A DNA stretch of 64,000 bases from the NCBI GenBank assembly GCA_002049455.2, contig KV918877.1, forward strand, positions 124,001 through 188,000, written 5' to 3'. The translations under genes and the position numbers were made by a program. The stretch comes from Porphyra umbilicalis (Eukaryota; Rhodophyta; Bangiophyceae; Bangiales; Bangiaceae). Below, piece by piece: positions 19,493 to 29,389 of the stretch. Below the pieces are notes generated by a model. The model saw only the letters and a program-made list of their open reading frames with translations, ran no database searches and had not been told where the DNA came from. Every line of letters begins with the position of its first letter. Positions within the stretch are counted from its first letter, which is position 1.

Positions 19493-21883
19493 ATGACTGG
19501 TCAGGCTATGAACCGCAATTCAGAGGCTCGGCCTGACGGCTCCTGTGCCGGCGCTCGGCGAAGAAAAGCTGGGGCGGCGGGCAGACCAGGTGCTGTAGGG
19601 GGTACGTCCGTCATTTTATCGGCATCCGTGGCCCACATCGCCCACTGCCGCGCTCGCCACCGCCGCGCTCGCCACCGCCGCGCTCGTCATCGCCGCGCTC
19701 GTCGTTGTCGCGCTCGTCATCATCGCGCTCGCCACCGCCGCACTCGCCACCGCTACGCGGTCTCCACCGCCGCGCTCGCCACCGTTGCGCTCGCCACCGC
19801 CGCGCTCGCCACCGCCGCGCTTGCCACCGCCGCGCTCGCCACCGCCGTCCGCGTGACCGCCGTCCGCACAATCTCTGTGCTCGCGACCGCTAGCGACCGC
19901 GCTTGCGATGGACGGTCTGATGACCGTGAGCGGGTGGGAGGAAGACAGGGGGCCAACGATGATATGACCACCTCCGTAGTAGTGGCCGCGCACGTTGCAT
20001 CTCTGCTCGAGTCGCGACGGCGGGCTCTCGCTGCGGCGCGAGTCCATCGGCCGCGGTACCGGGGCTCCATGCCCAGTCGGCTACCCAACCGGCCTCGCAA
20101 CTTTGAGCTCGGTCTTCAATGCATTCTACAGGATTACTTTGGCCTCGACGGTCTTCCTTCGGTTTTCGGTCGGGTGCAGTTTGAGCGGCGTTTTCGCGTC
20201 CCCATGCCGGTCTTCTTGCGGATCTACCGGGCGATCAAGAGCCGCCCGTTTTGGAGGCAGCGCGTGAATGCGACAGGGCAGCCGCAGGCCCATCCACTCC
20301 AAAAGCTGGTGGCCGTTTTCCGCGTCCTCGCTTACGGCGAATCCTATGATCGCGCTGACGAGTACGTGCGGCTGTCGAAGTCGACGATCGCGCGCGCGGT
20401 CAAGCTCTTCACCGAGTTCGTCGTCGACGAGTTTACTCCGGACTACCTGCGGCCGCCGACGCGGTCTGAAATTGAGGGCATTCTTGGCCGCAATGCGGAG
20501 CGTGGGTTGCCTGGGTGTCTTGGGTCTCTTGATTGCTCGCACTGGGAGTGGGCGTCGTGCCCAAAGGCGCGGGCTGGCACGTACCAGGGCCGGGACGGCC
20601 GGCGATCGATTGTTGTTGAGGCCATCTGTGATGAGGATACGTGGATTTACCACATTTTTGCGGGGAGTCCGGGGAGTCTCAACGATATTAACGTCCTGTA
20701 CCAATCGCCGATGTATATGGATGTCATCACCGGGAAGTGGCCACCGCGTAACTCTTCGTTCACAGTGAATGGGAATACCCGCACGTTGCTTTATTACCTT
20801 GTGGACGGAATTTATCCTCGCTTCGCCTTTTTCGTTGCCCCGTATCCCAACCCACAGACTCAAGAGCAGCGTACCTTCAATCGGCTACAAGAGGCCCTGC
20901 GAAAAGACGTCGAGCGCCTTTTCGGTGTCCTCACCGCACGATTTCACGTGATGCTACATCCATGCCGGTTGTGGTCGGTTCCTCAGATGGTTTTGACCAC
21001 GCAAACCGTCGCCATACTTCACAATATGGTGGTGGAGGCGCGTCGCGATGGTTTTATATCGCGATCGCGCTCGTCGATTTTCGAGGCCGGTGAACCGGGT
21101 GGAGCTGGTGGACGGGCTGGCGCTGGCGCTGGCGACGGAGCCGCGGACGCGGCACGTGACGGCAACGTCGCGCCGGTCGGCGCCAGAGCTGCTGGGGCTG
21201 CTGGGAATGCTGGGGCTGGCGGGGCTGGCGCCGGTGCCGGGGATGGCGCCGGCGCCGGCGACGTCGACGGCTCAGGCGTCGGTGGAGATGCTGCGGGTGA
21301 TGCTGGAGCACTTGGGGTTGGTGGGGCGGCCGGGCCCGGAGGCGGCGGGGCGGGCACTGGTGCCGCCGACGGCGCGGGCAGCGGCCCAGGCGCGGTTGGG
21401 GGCGCCGGGGTAGGGCGTACCGGCGCGGGAGGCGCTGGAGCTGGGGGTGTCGGGGCGGGCGGCGCCGTGGAGGGATGTGCCGTGGCGGGCGGCGCCGTGG
21501 AGGGAGGTGCCGTGCCGGGCGGCGCCGTGGAGGGAGGTGCCGTGGCGGGCGGGGCCGTGGAGGGCGGCGCCGTGGAGGGAGGTGCCGTGGCGGGAGGCGC
21601 CGTGGAGGGAGGTGCCGGGACGGGAGGCGCCGGGGAGGGGGGCGCTGGGGCGGGAGGCGCGCCTGCTGCTGCGGGGTGTGACCTGGGGCACCTTCATGGT
21701 ACAGCAGGTGGTGCACCGCCTGCTGTGGTGGCCGCTGCTGTGGCCCCCATGAGCGAGTTCATGCGCATTTTGGTTGCCACGGGCGAGGCCAAGTCCCGGG
21801 AAGAGCACAAGGCCTTGCGCGAGGATCTGTGCGCTCACGTGTTTGCGCAGCGCGGAGAGCTCTTGGAGCCCTACCTTGATTGA
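19493..21883 (+). CDS. PIF/Harbinger-like DDE transposase
   Basis: The frame from ATG 19493 encodes 796 residues. The first 157 come from a 15-bp minisatellite whose frame switches from Arg/His-rich to Ala/Leu-rich, so the true start is more likely the ATG at 19964 (639 residues). Numbered from there, the PIF/Harbinger nuclease core has D190 in GSLDCSHWEW, D241 in GSLNDINV and E317 in KDVERLFGVL. These agree with the plant-transposon-protein family (Pfam PF04827 as I recall it). Between residues about 370 and 570 the tail is Gly/Ala-rich with a repeated GGAVEGGAVAG pattern. It then ends in a charged helix-like segment. In this superfamily the nuclease acts with a separate Myb/SANT-like protein, and the candidate partner lies on the minus strand at 27 kb. 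Confidence 0.9.
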   Translation: MTGQAMNRNSEARPDGSCAGARRRKAGAAGRPGAVGGTSVILSASVAHIAHCRARHRRARHRRARHRRARRCRARHHRARHRRTRHRYAVSTAALATVALATAALATAALATAALATAVRVTAVRTISVLATASDRACDGRSDDRERVGGRQGANDDMTTSVVVAAHVASLLESRRRALAAARVHRPRYRGSMPSRLPNRPRNFELGLQCILQDYFGLDGLPSVFGRVQFERRFRVPMPVFLRIYRAIKSRPFWRQRVNATGQPQAHPLQKLVAVFRVLAYGESYDRADEYVRLSKSTIARAVKLFTEFVVDEFTPDYLRPPTRSEIEGILGRNAERGLPGCLGSLDCSHWEWASCPKARAGTYQGRDGRRSIVVEAICDEDTWIYHIFAGSPGSLNDINVLYQSPMYMDVITGKWPPRNSSFTVNGNTRTLLYYLVDGIYPRFAFFVAPYPNPQTQEQRTFNRLQEALRKDVERLFGVLTARFHVMLHPCRLWSVPQMVLTTQTVAILHNMVVEARRDGFISRSRSSIFEAGEPGGAGGRAGAGAGDGAADAARDGNVAPVGARAAGAAGNAGAGGAGAGAGDGAGAGDVDGSGVGGDAAGDAGALGVGGAAGPGGGGAGTGAADGAGSGPGAVGGAGVGRTGAGGAGAGGVGAGGAVEGCAVAGGAVEGGAVPGGAVEGGAVAGGAVEGGAVEGGAVAGGAVEGGAGTGGAGEGGAGAGGAPAAAGCDLGHLHGTAGGAPPAVVAAAVAPMSEFMRILVATGEAKSREEHKALREDLCAHVFAQRGELLEPYLD
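19640..19870. repeat. 15-bp minisatellite at the 5' end of the transposase frame
   Basis: About fifteen degenerate copies of CGCCGCGCTCGCCAC occur here. Length irregularities change the translated pattern from RARHR-type to AALAT-type within the same reading frame, which argues against selection on this part as protein. Confidence 0.8.
21080..21665. repeat. Gly/Ala-coding repeats, ending in 30-bp units
   Basis: The C-terminal coding region of the transposase is composed of GGC/GCG/GGN triplets. From about 21448 it forms regular 15/30-bp units (GGCGCCGTGGAGGGAGGTGC). It resembles the low-complexity linkers in other proteins of this window. Confidence 0.75.
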
Positions 21884-22510
21884 TTCAATTTTGCGTGTCG
21901 CGTGCTTGCCTTTGTTCTCTACCCCGCGGGTGTGTCGTATGAGTCGCTATGTGTGATCATTTTGTCTCTTTTTCGCTGCGGGCTTCGTCTATAATTGTTT
22001 TGACCCGACAATGTGTTGACCTTCTCTACACCTCCGTTGTTAGCAAAATTATTCTGTACCATCCAATTGGCAATACGTCGTTCTCTGTTGTATGTACGTT
22101 TGCGCCGCGGCGGCTGCCACACTCGCGCTACGCAGAGCGATGGCAGCCGCCGACCAAAGAAGGCGCGGGAGCCGGCCACGCACCGCGGCAGGCGGCAGTG
22201 CGCGATTTTGTGCTCGTCGGGCGGCGGATGCGGCCACTAACCTCCTTCGCACACGGAGGCGGCTGCCGCACGTGTGCATGCTGAACAGCCGCCGCCGCCG
22301 ATGCATGTGACAGACGGTGACAGGTGGCGTACTTGGCTGATGGACGCCCGCTCGCGTAGCACACATGCGGCTATCGAACACGAGTGTGTTGGACGGCCGC
22401 CGCCGCAGAGTCCGACCGCGCACGGAAATCTCCACCGCACTCGCAATTCTGCGTGGCAGCTACCGCCAAAGACGTGCACGCACGGCGGCCGCCGCCTCCC
22501 TCTCGTGTGT
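21884..22510. other. Spacer downstream of the transposase with degenerate GC repeats
   Basis: After a short AT-richer 3' region (21884-22090) the sequence turns into degenerate units with GCGGCGGCTGCC and ACGTGTGCATG motifs. These look like diverged ancestors of the array that starts at 22511. Long open frames on both strands here are a by-product of composition. Confidence 0.55.
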
Positions 22511-23190
22511 CATGCGGCGGCCACCGCTGATCATGGACATACGCGGCGGCCGCCGCCACACTTGTGCATGTCGGCTGGCGGCCGCCGTCCTTGTAATCGT
22601 TCGCCGAGCACGCATTGATGACGACATCGTCGGCGGCCGCCGCACCTGTACGCGTCCGGCGGCGGCCGCCACTGACGCCATCCCCGCGCGGTGGCGGCGG
22701 GCGCACTTGTCCGTGCGCCTGCCGTGGACAAAACGCACCCACAGCGGCCGCCGCCGCCCACTTGTGTGACATGCGGCGGCCACCGCTGATCATGGACGTG
22801 CGCTGCGGCCGCCGCCACACTTGTGCATGTCTGCTGGCGGCCGCCGTCCTTGCAATCGTTCGCCGAGCACGCATTGATGACGACATCGTCGGCGGCCGCC
22901 GCACTTGTACGCGTCCGGCGGCGGCCGCCACTGACGCCATCCCCGCGCGGTGGCGTTGGGCGCACTTGTCCGTGCGCCTGCCGTGGACAAAACGCACCCA
23001 CAGCGGCCGCCGCCGCCCACTTGTGTGACATGCGGCGGCCACCGCTGATCATGGACGTGCGCGGCGGCCGCCGCCATACTTGTGCATGTCGGCTGGCGGC
23101 CGCCGTCCTTGTAATCGTTCGCCGAGCACGCATGGATGAAAGCATCGTCGGCGGCCGCCGCACTTGTACGCGTCCGTCGGCGGCTGCCGC
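22511..23190. repeat. 259-bp tandem repeat, about 2.6 copies
   Basis: Units start at CATGCGGCGGCCACCG (22511, 22770, 23029) with a constant period of 259 bp and few differences. Each unit holds several GCGGCCGC palindromes followed by CACTTGT-type motifs, which suggests a higher-order repeat built from a shorter ancestor of about 50 bp. No protein is supported. Confidence 0.88.
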
Positions 23191-23279
23191 CGAAGCCAGC
23201 GCGCAACGCCAGCCACGGCAGCTGACAAGTGCCGCCGCGTCACGCACCGACTGACTCCCGCCGCAACCGTCTGCCCCCT

Positions 23280-24310
23280 CCCCGCACGATGGCGGTCGCT
23301 GCGCCCTGGTAGCCACGGCGGCGGCGCAAAAACAGGGGGGGTGCCCCAGCAGCGCCCGCACGGGCGGGGGCGCAACACGCCACACTCGCAGGCGGATGGC
23401 GGCCGCACGCTCGACGGCACCTGCTCCACCAGACAGCGGCCGCCGCGCCACGCGGCGACTCGCCCGCGACTGCGCCCCCCCCCCCGTACCCGTGGGATGG
23501 CGGCTGCCGCGCCGTGATCGCCGCCGCTGCGGCGCACACACAGGCGGCGGTGCCACGGCTGCGCCCGCACTGGAGGGGGCGCGGCACCCGCAGGGCCGCC
23601 ATGCGGCAGGCCGCACACGCACGCCGATGGCGGCCGCACGCGCGGCAGCACCTGCAGCACGAGACGGCGGCCGCCGCGCCGCGCATCAACTCGCCCGTGC
23701 CCTAGCACCCTCCCCCTGCCCGCGCGATGGCGGGCGCCAGGCCGTGTTCGCCGCTGCGGCGGCGCACACACACGCGGCGCGCCGCGGCGGCGCCCTCACG
23801 GGCCAAGGCGCGGCGCCCGAGGTGCCGGCACGCGTCAGGCCGCACACGCACGCCGTTGGCGGCCGCACGCGTGGCAGCACCTGCAGTACCAGACGGCGGC
23901 CGCCGCGCCGCGGGCCGACTCGCCCGCGCCCCCGCCCCCCCCCCCGTGCACGTGCCATAGCGGCTGCCGCGCCGTGATCGCCGCCGCTGCGACGCCCACA
24001 CAGGCGGCGGTGCCACGGCTGCGCCCGCACTGGAGGGAGCGCGGCACCCGCAGGGCGGCCATGCGGCAGGCCGCAAACGCACGCCGTTGGCGGCCGCACG
24101 CGCGGAAGGACCTGCAGCACGAGACGGCGGCCGCCGCGCCGCGCATCAACGCGCCCGCACCACGGCACCCTCCCCCTGCCCGCGCGATGGCGGGCGCCAG
24201 GCCGTGGTCGCCGCTGCGGCGGCGCACACACAGGCGGCGCGCCGCGGCGGCGCCCGCACGGGCCGGGGTGCGGCGCCCGAGTTGCCGCCACGCGGCAGGC
24301 CACGCACGCC
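23280..24310. repeat. About 230-bp tandem array, left arm of a large inverted repeat
   Basis: Units recur at CCGCACACGCACGCCG-type landmarks (23611, 23840, 24071; spacing 229-231). A 460-bp dimer period is also visible at TGCCACGGCTGCGCCC (23551, 24011). The array is GC-rich and open in all frames. The same units reappear in reverse orientation at 24700-25395. Confidence 0.85.
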
Positions 24311-24690
24311 GCCGGCTGGCGACAGCGCGCGCGACCTTTCACGCGCTCAGCGAGGCCAACATCGAGACGTGGACAGCTGCGGCTGTCCTCGCACCCTATA
24401 TGGCGGCTTCTGCGATTGCACCCCGGCCAGAAATTCTGTGATCCGCTGCCAGCTTGTGCCAAGCGCTGTGTGCGCGGGTGGGTTGAAGTGGATGGTTGCG
24501 GCGGCCGCCCGGCCCCCCAAGTGAGTGGCCACCGAATGTGGAGGGCACTGTATGCGAGGCAGCGGTCAGCTGTCGCGGTGGCCGCCGCTGAGCCACACTG
24601 GGCGGGGCCTGCCGAGCCTACCGCAGTTGACCAGTATTCGTGCGCGGGGTCGGCTGGGGATGGGGGGCGGGGCCACGCGGGTCAGCGGGC
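24311..24690. other. Unique spacer between the inverted arrays
   Basis: About 380 bp of non-repeated sequence separate the two array arms. It is less regular in composition and includes short AT-containing segments. No gene or RNA is recognised. Confidence 0.5.
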
Positions 24691-24699
24691 GGTGCGGCA

Positions 24700-25395
24700 G
24701 GCGCCGTCTGCAGCCACAGGTGCCATTGCACGGGAGGCCGCAAACCGACCGCGCGTGCGGCCCACTGCGCGGCAGCGACGCGCACGTCGCGCAGCGGCCC
24801 GTGCGGGCGCCGCCGCGCGGAGCAGCCGCCTGTGTGTGCGCCGCCGCAGCGGTGACGCCGGCTTGGCGCCCGCCAGCGCGCGAGCAGGGAGACGGTGCGG
24901 AGGCGCGGGCGAGTCGGCCCGCGGCGCGGCGGCCGCCGTCTGGTACTGCAGGTGCTGCCACGCGTGCGGCCGCCAACGGCGTGCGTGTGCGGCCTGCCGC
25001 GTGGCGGCACCTCGGGCGCCGCACCCCGGCCCGTGCGGGCGCCGCCGCGGCGCGCCGCCTGTGTGTGCGCCGCCGCAGCGGCGACCACGGCCTGGCGCCC
25101 GCCATCGCGCGGGCACGGGGAGGGTGCGGGGGCGCGGGCGAGTTGATGCGCGGCGCGGCGGCCGCCGTCTGGTGCTGCAGGTGCTGTTGCGCGTGCGGCC
25201 GCCATCGGCGTGCGTGTGCGGCCTGCCACGTGGCGGCGCTGCGGGTGCCGCGCCCCCTCCAGTGCGGGCGCAGCCGTGGCACCGCCGCCTGTGTGTGCGC
25301 CGCAGCGGCGGCGATCACGGTGCGGCAGTCGCTATGGCACGTGCACGGGGGGGGGGCGGGGGCGCGGGCGAGTCGGCGCGCGGCGCGGCGGCCGC
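24700..25395. repeat. Right arm of the large inverted repeat
   Basis: Landmarks GGCGTGCGTGTGCGG and CCAGTGCGGGCGCAGCC are the reverse complements of those in 23280-24310. Long stretches pair with only a few differences, for example 25210-25360 against 23940-24080. With the central spacer this would form a very large stem-loop or cruciform. Confidence 0.82.
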
Positions 25396-25720
25396 CGTTT
25401 AGTGCCGCGGGTGGCGTCAAGAGTGACGGTTCTACTGGCATCTCGGGCTCGTGCAGTTACATTTCTCGTGCCACCGCCAAGTGCCATTGACGAAGCGAAA
25501 TGCGTAGGAAAACAACAACCCCTGTCCGAAGGGGAAAAAATATCCGTCTATTGCTATGACCAAACCAAGTACGGCAGTATGTGGCACCACACGCACCCAG
25601 ACACAAGCACAAGAGATACGCGGCAATCCCCTACAAAGCAGCACTGTGACATGAGAGAATGTCAGCAGGCTCGGCAACAACAAAAACAAAAAGACAAGCA
25701 ATGGGCATGAGCAAGTCCGT

Positions 25721-26977
25721 CTACTCCTCCTCTCCCGACTCACTTGAGGAGCTCGCACCGTTGCGCGCAAAGGGCTCGATGAGGTCAGAGTCAAAGCCGT
25801 CGAAGCCGCCGCCGTTGGACACCGAGCTGTCCGAAGACGCCCGCGACGGCGGCTGCCGCCGCTTGCGACCAGAGGCCTGGGACGCGCCGCCCGCGTCTGC
25901 AGACGCCACCGCCGTTGCCGCGTCCGCCGCCGCCGTCACAGGCGATGAAGGCCGCGCAGGAGGCGCAGCGGCAGGCGGCAACGTCAGGTCCACGGTTGTC
26001 TGGAGCGGCGTGTCGATGGAGCCGGCCGCCTGCTTTCGCTTGGTCGCCTGCGCGCGGCGGCCGCGCTGCCTATGGGCAGCCTTGGCGGCCGCCCGCACCG
26101 TTGGCGTCGGCGCCCCCGTGACGACCTCACCAGCAGAGCCTGGCGACTCGACGGAGGCAGCAGCAGCCGCCGAAAGCGTCGCCGCCGCGGTTACCGCCGA
26201 CTGCGGCGCCGACACGGCCGCCGCCGCCACCGACGCCGAGCCTGGCGCCGCCAACGAGGCAGCAGCGGCGGCCGTGTGCGCCGCCGCCGTGGTTGTTGCC
26301 CGCCCCCGCGTCGCTGCGGCCGCCGCCGCCTCCGCCGTAGAGCGTGGTGCCGCCACCGAGGCAGCGGCGGCCGCCGACTGCGTCGCGGCGGAGTTTGCTG
26401 CCCGCCTTCGCGTCGACGCGGCCGCGCCCGTCTCGGCCACCGAGCCCGGAGCCGCCAAAGAGGCAGCGGCGGCCGCCGTACGAGTCGCCGCCAAGTTTGC
26501 TGCCCGCCTCCGCGTCGATGCGGCCGCCACCGCCTCCGCCGCAGGGCGTGGTGCCGCCAACGAGGCAGCGGCGGCCGCCGAGTGCGCTTTCTCCGTGGTT
26601 GTTGCCCGCCCCCGCGTCGCTGCGGCCGCCGTCGCCTCCGCCGCAGAGCCCGGAGCCGCCAAAGGGGCAGCGGCGGCCGCCGTACGAGTCGCCGCCGCAG
26701 TTGCTGCCCGCCCCCGCGTCGATGCGGCCGCCGCCACCTCTGCCGCCGACGTTGGCGCCGCGGCCGGCGGCGTCACCTTCGACGACGCGTCGCCAACGAT
26801 CATGACGTCGTCCTCCACCGCCACGCCCCCAGTAGCAGAGACGTCGGCAGCCTCGCCCGAGGGGGGTGGCGCCGCCACAGTGCTGGCGTTGGTGCCGTTG
26901 GCCGCACCCTCGGCAGCAACCGACCCGTCTGCCGCCGCCTTGGACGGCGGCACCTTGATACCTTCCGCCGCAAGCAT
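25721..26977 (-). CDS. Ala-rich repeat protein, in frame behind the Myb-like gene
   Basis: This 418-residue frame begins at an ATG six codons after the TAA of the Myb/SANT-like ORF and shares its frame. It could be the natural C-terminus of that protein behind one nonsense codon, or a separate unit. The centre consists of about six copies of a 34-residue Ala/Ser/Thr-rich repeat with RRRAA motifs. A KRKQ and a later RKRR motif could be nuclear localisation signals. The end is Ser/Glu-rich and acidic. The plus strand is also open here. I prefer the minus strand because of the shared frame and the sensible basic and acidic termini. I recognise no known domain. Confidence 0.45.
   Translation of the reverse strand: MLAAEGIKVPPSKAAADGSVAAEGAANGTNASTVAAPPPSGEAADVSATGGVAVEDDVMIVGDASSKVTPPAAAPTSAAEVAAAASTRGRAATAAATRTAAAAAPLAAPGSAAEATAAAATRGRATTTEKAHSAAAAASLAAPRPAAEAVAAASTRRRAANLAATRTAAAAASLAAPGSVAETGAAASTRRRAANSAATQSAAAAASVAAPRSTAEAAAAAATRGRATTTAAAHTAAAAASLAAPGSASVAAAAVSAPQSAVTAAATLSAAAAASVESPGSAGEVVTGAPTPTVRAAAKAAHRQRGRRAQATKRKQAAGSIDTPLQTTVDLTLPPAAAPPARPSSPVTAAADAATAVASADAGGASQASGRKRRQPPSRASSDSSVSNGGGFDGFDSDLIEPFARNGASSSSESGEEE
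26200..26770. repeat. 102-bp coding tandem repeat
   Basis: Landmarks GAGGCAGCGGCGGCCGCC at about 26256, 26359, 26460, 26562 and 26664 give a period near 102 bp (34 codons). The length keeps the reading frame, which fits expansion within a coding region. Confidence 0.75.
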
Positions 26978-26995
26978 CCTTTTGGCTTGGTGCGC

Positions 26996-27907
26996 TTAAA
27001 AGGCCGCCCCCATGGGCGTCTCGCGCATGAACGGCAGGCTGAATGCCATCATGTTCGTCCGCTGCGTCGTTGCTTCCCCCAACCTCTCCACCGCGCTCGC
27101 GACACGGCCGATTGTGCGGTCATCAGCAATGCCGTCGGCTCGTGCGCGCTTGGCCGCCTTCGTTCCGATGGGGCGGCCCGCCCACGGGCTCTGCTCCTCG
27201 TCCTTGTCGCTCTCAGCCAGCTCGGCAGGTGCGGCACCATGGTCAGCATTGCCGGCGGCCGCCGCCGCATTCGCGGCAGCCGCCGGCGCCGGGTCCCCCT
27301 CCGCAGCCGCCTGCTCAGCGGCCGGCCCGTCGCCGCCCGCCTCAGCGGCGGCCGCCGCCCTTGCCGCTGCACGTACCTGCGTGGCAGCAGTGCGCTTCTG
27401 CAGGGCAGCAAAGTCGGCGGCCGCCGACTTGAACCGGTCTTGGTCTTTCAGCTTCTCCCAGTATTGGGCCCAAGGGCACGTCACTTGTTTCGTGCGGCGC
27501 TTGGTCTTCTTCCCCTTGGCCACGTCGTCAGCATGGTCCCCGCGGATGCGGCCGTACACGTTTGTACCGCAGTACAGGCCCTCGGCGCAGTTGACGAGGT
27601 CGGCGTGCGTCGCAATACCCGTAGGTTTGGACAGCCTCGCCTGCACGATACAGCTTGAAAACTCCATCACACCTGCCACCATATTTGCCCACTGCTTGCG
27701 GAGTGCGTCAATGCCGCGCTTGTCTCGCATCGCTCTCACCCCCGCGTCCTTCTCGTTGCGCAGCATGTGGAGCCAGTCCTTGAGCACGCGACCCCAAAAC
27801 TCCTTGCCCGACTGGTCCGTTCCGCGGATCGGATTATTGGCCTCGATCAGCCACGCGTCGCTGAGCGCCATGTTTTCCACCACCGCCCATACCGGGCCGC
27901 GCCCCAT
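26996..27907 (-). CDS. Myb/SANT-like DNA-binding partner of a Harbinger transposase
   Basis: From ATG 27907 the frame gives 303 residues. Residues about 8-130 match the Myb/SANT-like trihelix pattern of Harbinger partner proteins: AWLIEANNPIRGTDQSG, then FWGRV, a basic R..D.LRKQWANMV helix, and C.WAQYWEKLKDQDRFK. An Ala-rich linker follows. Near the end comes GRPIGTKAAKRAR, close to the RPxGxKxAK motif typical of these proteins (NAM-associated C-terminal region). In this superfamily the Myb-like protein binds transposon DNA and helps bring the nuclease to the ends. The N-terminus probably continues upstream in other frames, since protein-like sequence exists to about 29389. The plus-strand frames over this interval are shadows. 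Confidence 0.72.
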   Translation of the reverse strand: MGRGPVWAVVENMALSDAWLIEANNPIRGTDQSGKEFWGRVLKDWLHMLRNEKDAGVRAMRDKRGIDALRKQWANMVAGVMEFSSCIVQARLSKPTGIATHADLVNCAEGLYCGTNVYGRIRGDHADDVAKGKKTKRRTKQVTCPWAQYWEKLKDQDRFKSAAADFAALQKRTAATQVRAAARAAAAAEAGGDGPAAEQAAAEGDPAPAAAANAAAAAGNADHGAAPAELAESDKDEEQSPWAGRPIGTKAAKRARADGIADDRTIGRVASAVERLGEATTQRTNMMAFSLPFMRETPMGAAF

Positions 27908-29389
27908 AGTGTCCGACGGCGGCGCCGCCGGCGTTGCCAACCGACTCGGCGGCGTCACCACCACGGCGACGCGACGCCGGTGGAAGGGGGGGTCGGCCGC
28001 CGCCGCAGCCCAACCGTTTAGGCGTAGGCCGATTGACGGCAGCGGCAGCCGCTCCCGCGCTGGCGTCGGTCCGCGCCACAACCGGTTGCTGCACGTATCT
28101 ACCCGTGAGGTAGGACACGGCGGCCGCTGCCTTGTTGGAGGCCACCGCCAACCTAGCTGCGGTAGCCTCGGCGTTCTTGGCCGCGCGCTTGGCCGCAGCG
28201 GTGATCGCCGCCGACGCCCGGTAGGAGGCTCGCGCGGACTCCGACTCGGCTGCGGCCGCGGCGGCCGCAGCGGCTGCCCTGGCCGCCGCGGCAACGGCAG
28301 CTGCTGTGGCGTCGGCGACTGCGGAACGGCGGTTCGTCACCAGTCGCTCGGGACTGCGCGGCCGCACGGTCCGCCGTTTCCGCTGGGCCTGTTGGGCCCA
28401 CTGCTCGCGGGGAGGCCAATAGCCAAAGAGTGAGAAAGAGGATGAGAAAGAGGATGCGCCAGATGTGGATGCCGCCGCAGATGCGGCGGTCGTGAAGGCT
28501 AGCCGTTCGGCGGCGGTCCGCTCCCCCACCTCCGCGGGCTCGGCGGTAGGTTGTCGGGCGGCGGCCCGCTCTCCCTCCTCCGCGGGCTTGCCGGTCGTTG
28601 GTCGGGTGGCGGCCCGCCCCCCCACCTTTGCGGGCTCGACGGTCGTCCGCCCGTTCACCGGGGTGGGTTGGGTGGATAGCAGTCTGGCGGCGGGCCGCCG
28701 CTCCACCTTGGCGGGCTCGACGGTCGGCGGTCGGGTTGCGGGCCGCCGCTCCACCTCGGCGGGCTTGGTGGTCGCCCGATCGTCCACCGTTGTGGGCTTG
28801 GTAGTCGGCAGTCGGGTGGCGGACCGCCCCCCCACCTTGGCGGGCTTGACGGTCGTCCGCCCGTCCACCGCGGTTGGCTTGGTGGTTGGCGGTCGCGCAG
28901 CGGAGCGCCCCCCCACCGCGGCGGGCTTGACGGTCGTCCGCCCGTCCACCGCGGTGGGCTTGGTGGTTGGCAGTCGTGCGGCGGAGCGCCCCCCCACCGC
29001 GGCGGGCTTGACGGTCGGCGGTCGGGAGCCGGACCGCCGCCCCACCTCGGAGGGCTCGACGGTCGGCGGTCGGGCGGCAGGCCGGCCCCCGATCTTGGCG
29101 GGCTTTTCGGTCGCCCGCCGGTCCACCGCGGTGGGCTCGGTGGCTGGCGTTCGGGCGGTCGCCCTCCCGTCCTCCTTATTGGGCTTGGCCGCCTACCTCC
29201 AGGAGGCGGCTGCCCGCCTCTCGCCCCTTGCTGCAGCGGTCTTGGTGGTGGCGGCGGGCAGCAGCACTGGCACTGGCATTGGTCGAGGTGGGGCGCGACT
29301 GCCGCCACCCACTGTGCGACGCGTTGGCGCTCCCGTCTCCGCTGCTCCCTCCGCCGCGCGGTGTTGTCAACTCGCTTCATGCGGGTCAT
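27908..29389 (-). other. Probable N-terminal part of the Myb-like gene in shifted frames
   Basis: From an ATG at 29389 (or 29380) a minus-strand frame reads a basic segment (MKRVDNTARRREQRRRERQR) and then a Pro/Arg-rich repeat region. At about 28520 the protein-like signal moves to another frame with FSLFGYWPPREQW and a long Ala-rich helix (AEATAARLAVASNKAAAAVS). Near 27990, in a G-run, it moves to the Myb-like frame. Either introns or homopolymer errors separate these pieces. Confidence that they form one gene is moderate. Confidence 0.42.
28550..29130. repeat. 81-bp Pro/Arg-coding tandem repeat
   Basis: CGGGCTTGACGGTCG recurs at 28841, 28922 and 29003 (period 81 bp, 27 codons), with diverged copies on either side. 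On the minus strand it encodes an SSPPRWGG-type Pro-rich repeat. The unit length preserves frame. Confidence 0.75.

Noticed and set aside
22092..25402. Many long frames over the 259-bp and 230-bp arrays
   Set aside because: They occur on both strands and in all frames, repeat with the array and have no domain. They result from GC-rich repeats lacking stop codons.
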